From Prevotella sp. (lineage in GTDB: Bacteria; Bacteroidota; Bacteroidia; Bacteroidales; Bacteroidaceae): a stretch of DNA of 64,000 bases. The translations under genes were made by a program, and so were the position numbers. This document shows, in pieces, positions 45,101 through 51,725 of this stretch. The stretch covers positions 37,367-101,366 of the forward strand of contig JAFVFY010000030.1 of the NCBI GenBank assembly GCA_017475265.1. The letters run 5' to 3'. The number at the start of each line of letters is the position of its first letter. Position 1 is the stretch's first letter. The notes beneath the pieces were generated by a model. The model had not been told where the DNA came from and made no database searches. It saw only the letters and a program-made list of their open reading frames with translations.

Positions 45101-48100
45101 GTCGCCGCTGTCAAATGTCACCGTATTGTTGGTGGGTATCTCCACCTTCTTCACGTCGTAGACCACGGGTGGCAGGTTCACGGCAAATTCGCCATTCTCT
45201 GCATCGGTGAGGATGGTGATGACGCGGGCCTGGTCGTCATTGGCGTGACCCACCGAGGCGATGCTGTTCACATTGTTGGTGACAGGCTCCAGCGTGCGGT
45301 CCTTAGTGGCCCTCTGAATATCGTAGCTCGTGCTGTCGGCAGAATAGACCTTCTCCACGTTGAAACGGTAGCGAGGCACCTCAAGGGTGATCTTGGCCTG
45401 TCCCATGTTGGCTTTGCCCTGCTTCATACCGATGGGCTCATCCTGTTGGATGACACCGCCGGCCACACGACCAACCACACGGACGGTGGTGTTGTCGTAG
45501 AAGGTCAGGTCCTTCACCTCCTGGTTGAAGGTGAACTTCGTGCCGGTGTTGTTGGGGTCGGCAGGATAGCGGCCGTCGTTTTCAAAGGTGTGGCCGTTCT
45601 TCTCCACGGTGATATGGTGGTCGCCAATGGGCACGGCTATCTCAAAACGTCCGTTGGCATCGGTGGTGAGCACCTTGCCATCCTTGGAACATACGGTGCC
45701 GTCAACATAGAGTTGGGCGCCCTCGACGGGATACTCCGTATTCGAGTAATAGACATAGCCGCTGACGGGGAAGCTCGACACGTCGTCGAAGTCGACAGCT
45801 GAGAAGTTCAGCGAGCTGGCGCTCACGTAGCGGCTCTGCTTGGTGGGCGAGAACTTATGGATGCCCTTCGAGGGAATCACGTTGTAGTTGGTGCCGCTGC
45901 CTGAGAAGGGCACGCCACGCAGCACGTAGTTGCCATCCACGTCGGTTTTGGCATAGAGGCTGAAGTATTCCTGGTCGGGCACTGCGGTCGACATGGTGGC
46001 ATCGCCTACGTAGGTGGCATGGCGCTCGTTGGACACACCGCCCGTCTTCGAGATGTCGAAGGCATCCTTCAGGCTGGCGATACCCTCGTCAAGAGGCAGG
46101 TAACACTCCAAGCCCAATTCCGTGCCTACCAGCGGGTGGTCGTAGTTGGCGAGGACCTCGTCCTTGGTGAGTGCTTTCGACCACAGGCGTATCTCGTCGA
46201 TGGTGGCGGCACCGCCAGTGCTGGAGTGGCCGAACACGAGATCTTTGATATTGTTATGGTACGTTCCGTCGCCGACGCCTGTAAAGGTCTTGGCATACAC
46301 AAGGTCGCTCTGCTTAGTGGCAGAGGGGTCGATGACATAGATGGTCACGGTGCTACCGTTGCGCACATAGTTGAGGTGATACCAGTGGTCGGGGTCGAGA
46401 TTTTTGCCGACCGCCGAGGTGGTGCCGGAATAGTGAGTGTTGAGCTGGTACTTGCTGCCACTCTTGGTTCCGTCCAAGGTGGCGATTTGATAGACATCAA
46501 AGACGATGCCTCGGTTGTTCGTAGCCTGTGCAATGGGGTCGAACTTGCACCAGAACTGCACGCTGAACTTGCTTTGTCCTACGAAGAGGCGCTTGGCATC
46601 CTCCTCCGTTAGTGGAATTTTCACATAACCGGCGCCATCAATGTGTGTGGAGTAGAACTGCTGCTTAGCGGCATCCTCGGAGGTGGGTACCAAGCGTACG
46701 GTGACGTCGGGCACTGCTGTGCCGCCCTCGTAGGTGATACGTCCGCTGAGTGTACCGGTGGACTGGGCGAAGCCGTAGCGCATCTGCTGGCTGCTCACAC
46801 TGATGTTGTTTTCGTCGCAGTTGTTGCCATAGCACTCTACCTTGTACTCATAGTATTCGCCGGGCAGGGCGGTGTTGTCCTCATAGCTGTATGTCGTGGC
46901 TGTACCGCTCACGGTGTTGATAACGCCCCAGGTGTCGGTACCGATGATGCGACGGCTCACCACAAACTTCACAGGGGTGACCTTGTCGGCCACGCTGACA
47001 TCCCAAGTGAGCCGTACCATGCCGGCGTAGCTGCCCTTCGAGGCAACAAGGTCGGTGACGGTGGTCTGGGTACCAATGGAACTGGCACCCGTGGCCTCCT
47101 GCACGAACTCTTTCTCCTGGCTCGTAATACGCATGCGGAAGAAATAGGACTCACACGTAGCGTAGGAGATGTTGGGCGTGATGGTGCCTGTGGTAGCGAA
47201 GTCGTAGCCACTGCCTATCGTCGTCCAAGTGCCGTTCTTGCCTATGCGGTAGTCGATATAGATTTTGGGGTTTGTGGATTCTTCCTCAACTTCCCAGTTG
47301 AGCACCAGCTTGGTCGAGTCGGCGTTAAGGCTTGACATGAACTTGGTGAACTTGTAGCTACGGGTCGTCGTCTGGTCCTTGGTGGCCGAGAGGTTGGTCA
47401 GCTGTGCGCTGGAGTAATTGCCGGGGTTGCTGGTTCCCTTGGGCAGGTAGGCCACCTCGTAGCGGTAGGTCTTCTCATAGTCCACGCTGGTGTCGGTATA
47501 GCTGCGGGTATCGTACTCCACCGATGTCAGGAAGGTGCGGTTGGACAAAGAGTTATTGCTTCCGACTTCCGAGCGGTAGATGCCCCATGTGCCATCGGTG
47601 CCCACGCCTGTAGTCACGTCCCATGAGACAATGATTTGCTTTTCGCATTTCTTCCAATTCAGGCTGCTAATCTCCTTGGCTTTCGTCGAGGCAGCAACGC
47701 TCATCGACATCGGGTTGGGGGGATAGGTGTAATCGTGGCCGGTAATAGTCACATTGCCCTGATAGGCCGAGCAGGCATCAACCGAACCCAGGTTCCTGTT
47801 CAGGATGTCGGTCGGCAAGGTTGTCGAAATCACGGTATAGCCGGCGTAGGTGAGGTTGAACGCGGCGTTAAACGTTCCGTCGTTAGTCGAGAAGGTGGTG
47901 GAGCCAGTTTTCAAGCCGGTACCCATCGAGATGGTTTGCTCCTTACCACCGGCAGTCACCACGTAGGAGTAGTTGCCAGACGTGCCGCTACGTGAGCCAT
48001 CCACCTTGATGGTGCCCGGGGCGGTACGCGTCACGGTGGGGGCGTTTATACCATCGCCGAACTGCGGATGGATGTTGTGCGTATACACCACGTCGTATTT

Positions 48101-48751
48101 GTATGTATTGTTTTTGAAGTCTGTCACGGAATTGTCTCCACCGTTGTTACCCTGGTCGAAGTAGCGGCGCAGATAGAGGGCGCGGTCAGCAAGTTCATAA
48201 TATTTCCGCGTGGGATAGAAGCGCATCGTGCCAACCCATGCTTCACTGTTGCCATTGGCACCCGTTTTCCCCTTCTTTACCCAGACACAGGCACCATAGT
48301 CGGTGTTCTTGGTTTGCCACAGTGAAGTATTACTGGTACTCTCAAAATAGCGATTGGTGAACAAGATAGGTATGTCGGTCTTGTTGCCATTCTCTAAGTA
48401 AAGCAAAAAGGCACACATTGAGGTGGTACCAACGTGGAACTCAAACTCAAACTCAATGTAGGGTTCGGCAGCCGTGATGGTACGATGGGTGAACTTGATA
48501 TACTTCTCGGCCTGCCAGCTTAATCCTGCGTCAGCCCAGGCATCTACATGGGTGTAGATACCGCTCGTTTCCCAGCCTAAATCCTTGGATTTGGGAAGGG
48601 CCGCCGAAGCATTCTGTGGTAGGAAGGTGATTAGCGCCAGCAGCAGCAGACATAGTGAACTGCCGCGTGGCCGCAGCCCCGCAAGGGGCGACCCGGCACG
48701 ACTCCACATCCCGTGAAGTCCGTGCAATAGTAATGGTAGATTGCGATTCAT
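39152..48751 (-). CDS. Giant secreted multidomain LamG/Ig-like surface protein (3199 aa), paralogue 2
   Basis: The domain order equals that of the 3251-residue protein: fibronectin III-like segments (about 340-660), a regulatory-like fold (about 670), LamG (about 720-890; TIDEIRLWSKALTKDEVL), regulatory-like folds (about 930-1060; TTDANGRFEIAVPIGDHHIT), a long middle, two LamG domains (about 2173 and 2375), a BACON-like module (about 2674-2741; MPSWLSASAESGT), a WNWISLYV module and a T9SS-like tail (VYDLGGRRVSSEKLSNGQLN, then KGIYIYDHQKVVK). The N-terminus is odd: a stretch HGMWSRAGSPLAGLRPRG, encoded by GC-rich palindromic DNA, interrupts the start of the signal region before LCLLLLALITFLPQNASA. 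The gene lies 90 bp behind a small acidic peptide. Surface adhesion or glycan binding is inferred. Confidence 0.9.
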   Translation of the reverse strand: MNRNLPLLLHGLHGMWSRAGSPLAGLRPRGSSLCLLLLALITFLPQNASAALPKSKDLGWETSGIYTHVDAWADAGLSWQAEKYIKFTHRTITAAEPYIEFEFEFHVGTTSMCAFLLYLENGNKTDIPILFTNRYFESTSNTSLWQTKNTDYGACVWVKKGKTGANGNSEAWVGTMRFYPTRKYYELADRALYLRRYFDQGNNGGDNSVTDFKNNTYKYDVVYTHNIHPQFGDGINAPTVTRTAPGTIKVDGSRSGTSGNYSYVVTAGGKEQTISMGTGLKTGSTTFSTNDGTFNAAFNLTYAGYTVISTTLPTDILNRNLGSVDACSAYQGNVTITGHDYTYPPNPMSMSVAASTKAKEISSLNWKKCEKQIIVSWDVTTGVGTDGTWGIYRSEVGSNNSLSNRTFLTSVEYDTRSYTDTSVDYEKTYRYEVAYLPKGTSNPGNYSSAQLTNLSATKDQTTTRSYKFTKFMSSLNADSTKLVLNWEVEEESTNPKIYIDYRIGKNGTWTTIGSGYDFATTGTITPNISYATCESYFFRMRITSQEKEFVQEATGASSIGTQTTVTDLVASKGSYAGMVRLTWDVSVADKVTPVKFVVSRRIIGTDTWGVINTVSGTATTYSYEDNTALPGEYYEYKVECYGNNCDENNISVSSQQMRYGFAQSTGTLSGRITYEGGTAVPDVTVRLVPTSEDAAKQQFYSTHIDGAGYVKIPLTEEDAKRLFVGQSKFSVQFWCKFDPIAQATNNRGIVFDVYQIATLDGTKSGSKYQLNTHYSGTTSAVGKNLDPDHWYHLNYVRNGSTVTIYVIDPSATKQSDLVYAKTFTGVGDGTYHNNIKDLVFGHSSTGGAATIDEIRLWSKALTKDEVLANYDHPLVGTELGLECYLPLDEGIASLKDAFDISKTGGVSNERHATYVGDATMSTAVPDQEYFSLYAKTDVDGNYVLRGVPFSGSGTNYNVIPSKGIHKFSPTKQSRYVSASSLNFSAVDFDDVSSFPVSGYVYYSNTEYPVEGAQLYVDGTVCSKDGKVLTTDANGRFEIAVPIGDHHITVEKNGHTFENDGRYPADPNNTGTKFTFNQEVKDLTFYDNTTVRVVGRVAGGVIQQDEPIGMKQGKANMGQAKITLEVPRYRFNVEKVYSADSTSYDIQRATKDRTLEPVTNNVNSIASVGHANDDQARVITILTDAENGEFAVNLPPVVYDVKKVEIPTNNTVTFDSGDLAVLDVSDTSEGKDSLEVDGKMQYFYYDMKRNFIYRSTPRISVTNKDDDSTFFGEKTYSAINNNGTKEAVNLQNENGTYRFGYPIFVQENTYQFDYYGYEEYENKDVPSNPVTDRVPMKGVEITIQNQFAGTTSVSVGQNGSYADGDIADSESNVITLDSLGHATYTFTAGFPNIKGDHTMSLSASYAINGVSKDLEPMKAIVFGILPTGNNFTTAGPDQILYVLRDPPGTHSYAYVEEGTTFECETSQGGTWSSDNEVTTVSHLGFSETFLIGGIGLMKQTTVETKADLTVGLQISEEGSSKDVKRHSVTTTQRIQTSDEDQFVGSNGDVFIGSGTNIIFGKMRKVQPYKEGNDWIVDMRPMTCTGQQFSTNFFYTTQQIENSILPGYEDMIAEILQPVGTVVSANPAQPVYVSKLDPDDPNFGKSNVDTLAFGSLAKNKWDLENHTLEGPSYNAYYPADMEVLSDTITWINSQINSWKQTLANNEKVKVNAKNSGKLTNISFDSGVVVERSYSEEDYDGIETENTFKMSLVAGFETGVDINKTGVDININTNTGGGHVYSHSEGTTQSKSVGFVLADEGEDDKHTIDYGMGGDGYGYVFFTLGGQTSCPYEDAEVTKYYKPGTVLSAATAQIQMPKLRAEKTIVSNIPTAGTGEVTLLLSNDSEINEDGFYDLSLVDGTNPDGLQFFMDGQAFAGGRSVYVSADTIVTRKTIMVKQGKKNVLKYKDVKLRLSSQCQGDPSAAFPVIADTLALTFEFAPSCSDIELAVDNKTVNNMTGPQLALTISKYDLNLESLKGIKIQYMKGGNDWALAKEYVTKEADVTTDKELLKTAEATYTLDMSDPVWSDGNYVFRAITVCDNAGDIVNNESNEINVVKDMAQPMLIAMPTPTNGILNAGDELSVTFNEDIQYGELVRTANFYIRGQLNDRQVDHDAAFQANGTAGASTEAAIDLAGKSFAVNLWLNWNEAGSFVNHGSQDNSFDAAVDANGHLVVTVDGVTYTSDATIPKDKWNFVSLSMEQTENGAVLNANAAYDGSEVTLFQNKSTGAYTGNGKFEVGKSVKGAIHEVTLWNEARAWAVAQGEMYTGKSPFTPALIGYWRMDEAHGTTAEDAARHRHILLPSENAWHMENVNNSLQLDGTDYVDISIGSITTDNTQDYAVELWMRADETQAGDASIISMGNNSIDLRIAQSGALELEAKGTTYNVTTTDLRDNQWHHIALNVLKSTNGMATVYVDGSQLKQIPASSMPALANDNLVLGAKRYIETPGTAGTFSQYLKGNFDELRIWHSTMTGDMLRQNMYARVNPADYDGLVAYYPMEKRTLDQYNQIVTNSTLADQAQGSQAIAKVLRNGASVADWSSSEAKAMKLAPTTQNVDFSFVGSDRKILITLNETPSRVEGCTLYFTVRSVRDMNGNLSDPITWTAVVNRHQMEWSEETVSVRKANAESKTFEVDVRNVSASTTNWTITGMPSWLSASAESGTLAAQGSKTITFTVAASTAVGKYEQTIYVSGDDGVQKQLVVNLVSEGETPDWTVNPAGYEFTMNVMGQLKIDNKLSEDTEDIVAAFNGKECVGVARPQYLKRYDAYYVMMTIYGNDGDDNDNITFKVYDASTGITYPSVGVSQNVNFEKDAVVGSIESPIIWTPDNKVEQDIALSTGWNWISLYVEPEDKTIGNMLKDVNVAQVKTSRIYAQHTGSSWAGELTEMALGTMYKMQASEDGELQVMGTPVVSSETPINVSKGWNWLGVATTATLSPGEAFGGLAPKEGDLVKSQREFSMFSGNDWVGSLEAIVPGVGYLYSSEDATTKSFTYPAKGSTQGRRNAPRRASAALDGSPIELLENNMNVILTVIDENGQQRDDAIIRVSAYGQLRGESLAPNYESEYFLTVQGKADDAEMQVSVLLDGITYEVGTILFQQDALYGSVKQPVVLVIGESTAISPINIASYKDNGSVYDLGGRRVSSEKLSNGQLNKGIYIYDHQKVVK

Positions 48752-48785
48752 AATGTTAATGGTTTAAATGATTAATGTATAATGT

Positions 48786-48841
48786 TTATTGGTTATTGTT
48801 CAATGTTTATTGGTTATTGGTTATTGGTTATTGTTCAAAGT
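48786..48841. repeat. 7-nt word array (TTATTGG) between peptide and giant gene
   Basis: Eight consecutive heptamers of TTATTGG, TTATTGT, TCAATGT and TCAAAGT type. The last one touches the stop codon of the small peptide at 48841. Confidence 0.85.
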
Positions 48842-49014
48842 TAGTAGCCCCAGTCATCGTCCTCGGTGTCCGGGTCGTCCCAGAGATCAGTATCTTTGTT
48901 GATACCTTTGTCGGGCAATTCCATCTCAGTAGCGGGATTGCTGACCACAAGCAAGTCGTCTGCGTCATTCATCTGGCAGACTTCGCAGAGCGGGGGTAAA
49001 TAGGTCTTCTTCAT
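48841..49014 (-). CDS. Small acidic-tailed peptide (57 aa), family member C
   Basis: The frame begins MKKTYLPPLCEVCQMNDADD and ends DPDTEDDDWGY. Its ATG overlaps the stop of the upstream secreted-protein gene (ATGA), which supports coupled translation. It shares the MKKxYxxP start and acidic, Trp-Gly-containing end with the two peptides at 12157-12453. There is no signal peptide and no known domain, and two cysteines lie near the N-terminus. It stands directly before giant gene 2. Function unknown. Confidence 0.75.
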   Translation of the reverse strand: MKKTYLPPLCEVCQMNDADDLLVVSNPATEMELPDKGINKDTDLWDDPDTEDDDWGY

Positions 49015-50513
49015 CTTACTAATACTTTTTTACCGTTAATAATCAGGAGCTGCTTTCCTGCCACACTGTTCAGTCGGCGTCCCTGCAAATCATAAATGCC
49101 ATTGGAATGGTCAATGGTCAATGGTGAATGGTCAATGGTGAATGGAGAATCGTCAATTTCCTCTATTCCCGTAGTAGTCTTATCCTCAAAGTCGATGTTC
49201 ACGCCCAGCATACGGGCGGCATTGGTGCCCGTGAGGTCTTTCAGGTAAGCCCTGAAGGGCATGAGGTTGCCCTCGGCGTAGTAGCAGAAGGCATCGGTAC
49301 CGTTTTCGGTCACAGCGGGGCGCAGCAGGTACATGGGCTGCTTGAGTATGACAGAGAAGGTGCCGATGAGGGCATAGTCGGTGTTATCCTTCGTTAGATT
49401 CGACAGGTAGTCGGGTGTAGCGGCGAGGGTCGTTTCGGTGCTGCGCAGGGTGATGGTCTTGCCGGCGAGGCTGATGCTGCGCGTGTCGGTGTTGAAGTTG
49501 TCGCCGGGGAAGGCCAGCAGGTAGGGGGTGTTAGCGGCACTCTTCTTAATGCCCTTGCCTGTCAGTATGGTGAAGTCCAATCCGTCTTCGTCATCGCCAT
49601 AATCCAGGCGCAGTGCCCAGTAGCCCTTGGTGTCCTGTGCTTCCATGTTGGTGTAGATACTGATGACCTCGTCACCGGCGAGCACTTCGAAGGCGAAGGG
49701 CACGATGACGGTGTTCCAGCCACTCTTGCCGTTGGCCAGCGTGAACGAGCGTGTATAGGTGGCGGTATGTCCGTTGAGGTCGATGTCTTCAGCCACGAAC
49801 AGCGAGGCCGGGGCCTCCTGCGTGCCGTCGGCAAGGGTGATGTCGGTGAGTGCCTTCGTGCCGCTGATGGTGTTGGTCCACCCCGAGGGCAGTTCCGTAT
49901 CGGCGGGCAGATAGCGCAACTGGCAGGGATTGAGTTTCTTCGAACTGCAGAGGGTGTTATCCAGTGAGGCATAGTCGTCGGCCGTCCATATACCTTTTAT
50001 ATATATAGTGGTGGCCATTGCCACGCTGTCACGCTTCTCGCCTGTGGCCTCGCTGAGCCAGAATCCCCTCTCCTTGCCGTCGGCGTAGGTGGCCTGCACC
50101 TTCGGCTTTCCAGGCAGCTCTATGATATAGGGGTTCAAGGCATCGCCTACAATGGCATCGTTCGTATAGACGTAGGTCTGCTCGGCCTGCACATCTTGTT
50201 CCTGCCCGTTCTCGTCGGTATAGACCACGCGGAAGGTAAGTATCTCGCCCGTCGTTTGTCCGCGGATGAGCTGGAACACCAGTCCTCCTTGCTCAGGATG
50301 GCTGAGCCAGCTGGAACGGCACTCGTCGCCCACGAAGGAAGCCACTTCGCAGTCGAGCAGCACCTCGTCGCCCAGCATCACCTTCGTCGTAATGGTCATG
50401 TTACTGTAATACTTGTGCTCATCCACACTGGTATACTTGTGGTCACGGGCCACTGCCGTCAGCGATATGCACGCCAGAAGCAGAGCGATTTTAATCTTTG
50501 TTCTTCGTTTCAT
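49011..50513 (-). CDS. Secreted protein with T9SS-like tail (500 aa)
   Basis: A signal peptide (MKRRTKIKIALLLACISLTAVA) precedes a domain with MTITTKVMLGDEVLLDCEVA, then SFVGDECRSSWLSHPEQGG. This mirrors a module near the C-terminus of both giant proteins (for example LVAAFVEDVCVGVSHVQY). The central part (GWNTVIVPFAFEVLAGDEVI) is common in Prevotella secreted proteins and the end (GIYDLQGRRLNSVAGKQLLI, then INGKKVLVR) is a T9SS-like tail. Between them, DDSPFTIDHSPLTIDHS is encoded by 7-nt words (49106-49154). It overlaps the peptide gene downstream and, by 23 bp, the membrane-protein gene upstream. Confidence 0.8.
   Translation of the reverse strand: MKRRTKIKIALLLACISLTAVARDHKYTSVDEHKYYSNMTITTKVMLGDEVLLDCEVASFVGDECRSSWLSHPEQGGLVFQLIRGQTTGEILTFRVVYTDENGQEQDVQAEQTYVYTNDAIVGDALNPYIIELPGKPKVQATYADGKERGFWLSEATGEKRDSVAMATTIYIKGIWTADDYASLDNTLCSSKKLNPCQLRYLPADTELPSGWTNTISGTKALTDITLADGTQEAPASLFVAEDIDLNGHTATYTRSFTLANGKSGWNTVIVPFAFEVLAGDEVISIYTNMEAQDTKGYWALRLDYGDDEDGLDFTILTGKGIKKSAANTPYLLAFPGDNFNTDTRSISLAGKTITLRSTETTLAATPDYLSNLTKDNTDYALIGTFSVILKQPMYLLRPAVTENGTDAFCYYAEGNLMPFRAYLKDLTGTNAARMLGVNIDFEDKTTTGIEEIDDSPFTIDHSPLTIDHSNGIYDLQGRRLNSVAGKQLLIINGKKVLVR
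49106..49154. repeat. 7-nt word array (AATGGTC) inside the 500-aa protein gene
   Basis: Seven units, AATGGTC, AATGGTC, AATGGTG, AATGGTC, AATGGTG, AATGGAG, AATCGTC. Translated on the minus strand as DDSPFTIDHSPLTIDHS just before the sorting tail. Confidence 0.85.
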
Positions 50514-51372
50514 CTTGCTTTTTATTATTTATGGTTTGACTTTCGTTAACTCTATATGTTGTTGGGGTGAGAGTTGAAGATTGAAAATCGAAAAATGCTT
50601 TGGTGACATCCTCTGTGGCACAAGTGGCGGCTTCGATGACGTTGCCATACTCGGTGAGGGCATAAAAGATGTAGCAGTAAACAATGATGCCCATGCAAAG
50701 CAGCACGGTATATGGAGTGATTTGTGTTGGGAAGACGGCGGTGACAATGATGCTGCCGATGCCGAAAAGCACGATAAGATGGCCGGAAACCATAAACGAG
50801 TGGTGTCCGCTGAGCACCGTGCGCTTTGCCTCGGGTGTCCACCAACTGGGTGCCCCGTCATTGGCGGGCATCCGCATGATGTTGCGCCGCACGGTAAAAT
50901 AGGTATGGTAGAAGGTATAGGCAATGAAGGTGGCGTGGAGGAAGAAGATTGAGAATTGAGGGTTGAGAGTTGAGCGTTGAGGGTTGAGCGTTGAAGATTG
51001 GGCTAACGCCACCGTCCAGTAGGCAATGAGACCCACCGCTAATATGAGAAGGTCGCGCACGATGACTTTCTTGGACAGGTAGTCAGGGCGCAGTAGCGAG
51101 GTGTGGCTCCATCCTAAGAGCACACCGCCGATGTGGAAGTAGCTGACAGAGAGTGCCGAGGCTGCTGCCGGACACGACGTGCGCCACTCGAAATGGTCGT
51201 GGAGGAAGAACCCGATAGCGAAGATAACGTAGCAGAGGGCTACCAACTGGCGGGCACGACGATAGACATCATAGTTGCGGAACCACACATTATTGTATAA
51301 CAATACGAAAGCTATCAGGAGATTCACACCCCCTGCAAACAATAGCACCGTGTGGTAGAGTTGATGTTCCAA
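50491..51372 (-). CDS. Orphan multi-pass membrane protein (293 aa)
   Basis: Six or seven hydrophobic segments are visible: HTVLLFAGGVNLLIAFVLLY, LVALCYVIFAIGFFL, LLILAVGLIAYWTVALA, FFLHATFIAYTFYHTYF, GHLIVLFGIGSIIVTAV and YTVLLCMGIIVYCYIFYAL. The pattern resembles the membrane halves of the AraC regulators at 20287 and 51726, but no DNA-binding domain follows; the chain ends in a polar tail. A partner or decoy sensor for the divergent AraC protein is a reasonable inference. The loop SSTLNPQRSTLNPQFS is encoded by 7-nt words (50946-51001). A partial copy lies at 38585-39009. It overlaps the next gene by 23 bp. Confidence 0.7.
   Translation of the reverse strand: MEHQLYHTVLLFAGGVNLLIAFVLLYNNVWFRNYDVYRRARQLVALCYVIFAIGFFLHDHFEWRTSCPAAASALSVSYFHIGGVLLGWSHTSLLRPDYLSKKVIVRDLLILAVGLIAYWTVALAQSSTLNPQRSTLNPQFSIFFLHATFIAYTFYHTYFTVRRNIMRMPANDGAPSWWTPEAKRTVLSGHHSFMVSGHLIVLFGIGSIIVTAVFPTQITPYTVLLCMGIIVYCYIFYALTEYGNVIEAATCATEDVTKAFFDFQSSTLTPTTYRVNESQTINNKKQDETKNKD
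50946..51001. repeat. 7-nt word array (GGGTTGA) in the membrane-protein gene
   Basis: Eight heptamers: AGATTGA, GAATTGA, GGGTTGA, GAGTTGA, GCGTTGA, GGGTTGA, GCGTTGA, AGATTGG. An identical array is preserved in the partial copy at 38925-38980. Confidence 0.85.
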
Positions 51373-51686
51373 AATTTAGAGTTAAGGGTTGAGTGTTAAG
51401 GGTTCTTGCTCCGACGGGCTCCGCAAGCGTCCCGTTGGGCCGAGCGGAGTGTTGGAAAAGGTTAAGGTTTTGGTTGATTAAATCAAGATTAAGATTTAGA
51501 TTGACGATGCAAAATTAGAAAAAAATAATGAAAGGAGGTGTGAAAAATACCACAATGTTGTGCAATTTATATCAATAAGGTGTGTAAATTTTGCAAATTT
51601 CCACACTTTTTTCGTCATTTCATCATTTATTTCGTCTTTTTTTGCTTCTCCGAACTTACTTGCACTCAGAAAAGTTCAAATTAATT
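51373..51686. other. Gene-free divergent region between membrane protein and AraC regulator
   Basis: It holds a short 7-nt word run (GAGTTAA, GGGTTGA, GTGTTAA, GGGTTCT at about 51377-51404), a GC-rich palindromic patch (51411-51445, CCGACGGG/CCCGTTGG type) and a possible minus-strand -7 box, TAATTTTG (51517-51510). I see no gene. Confidence 0.6.
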
Positions 51687-51716
51687 TTGCTTTTCATTTG
51701 TTTATTTGTAACTTTG
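51687..51716 (+). promoter_or_regulatory. Promoter of the AraC-type regulator at 51726
   Basis: TTTTG ending at 51689, 19 nt, then TAACTTTG (51709-51716). The expected start lies only a few bases before the ATG at 51726, so the mRNA may be nearly leaderless, and this decides the start codon. Confidence 0.75.
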
Positions 51717-51725
51717 CACCCGAAT

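Noticed and set aside
48786-48841. CRISPR-like repetition
   Set aside because: Units are 7 nt, directly adjacent and without spacers; the same holds for all word arrays here.
51510-51517. Promoter of the 293-residue membrane protein at the TAATTTTG box
   Set aside because: No TTTG at the proper distance and a 138-nt leader; left as a possibility only.
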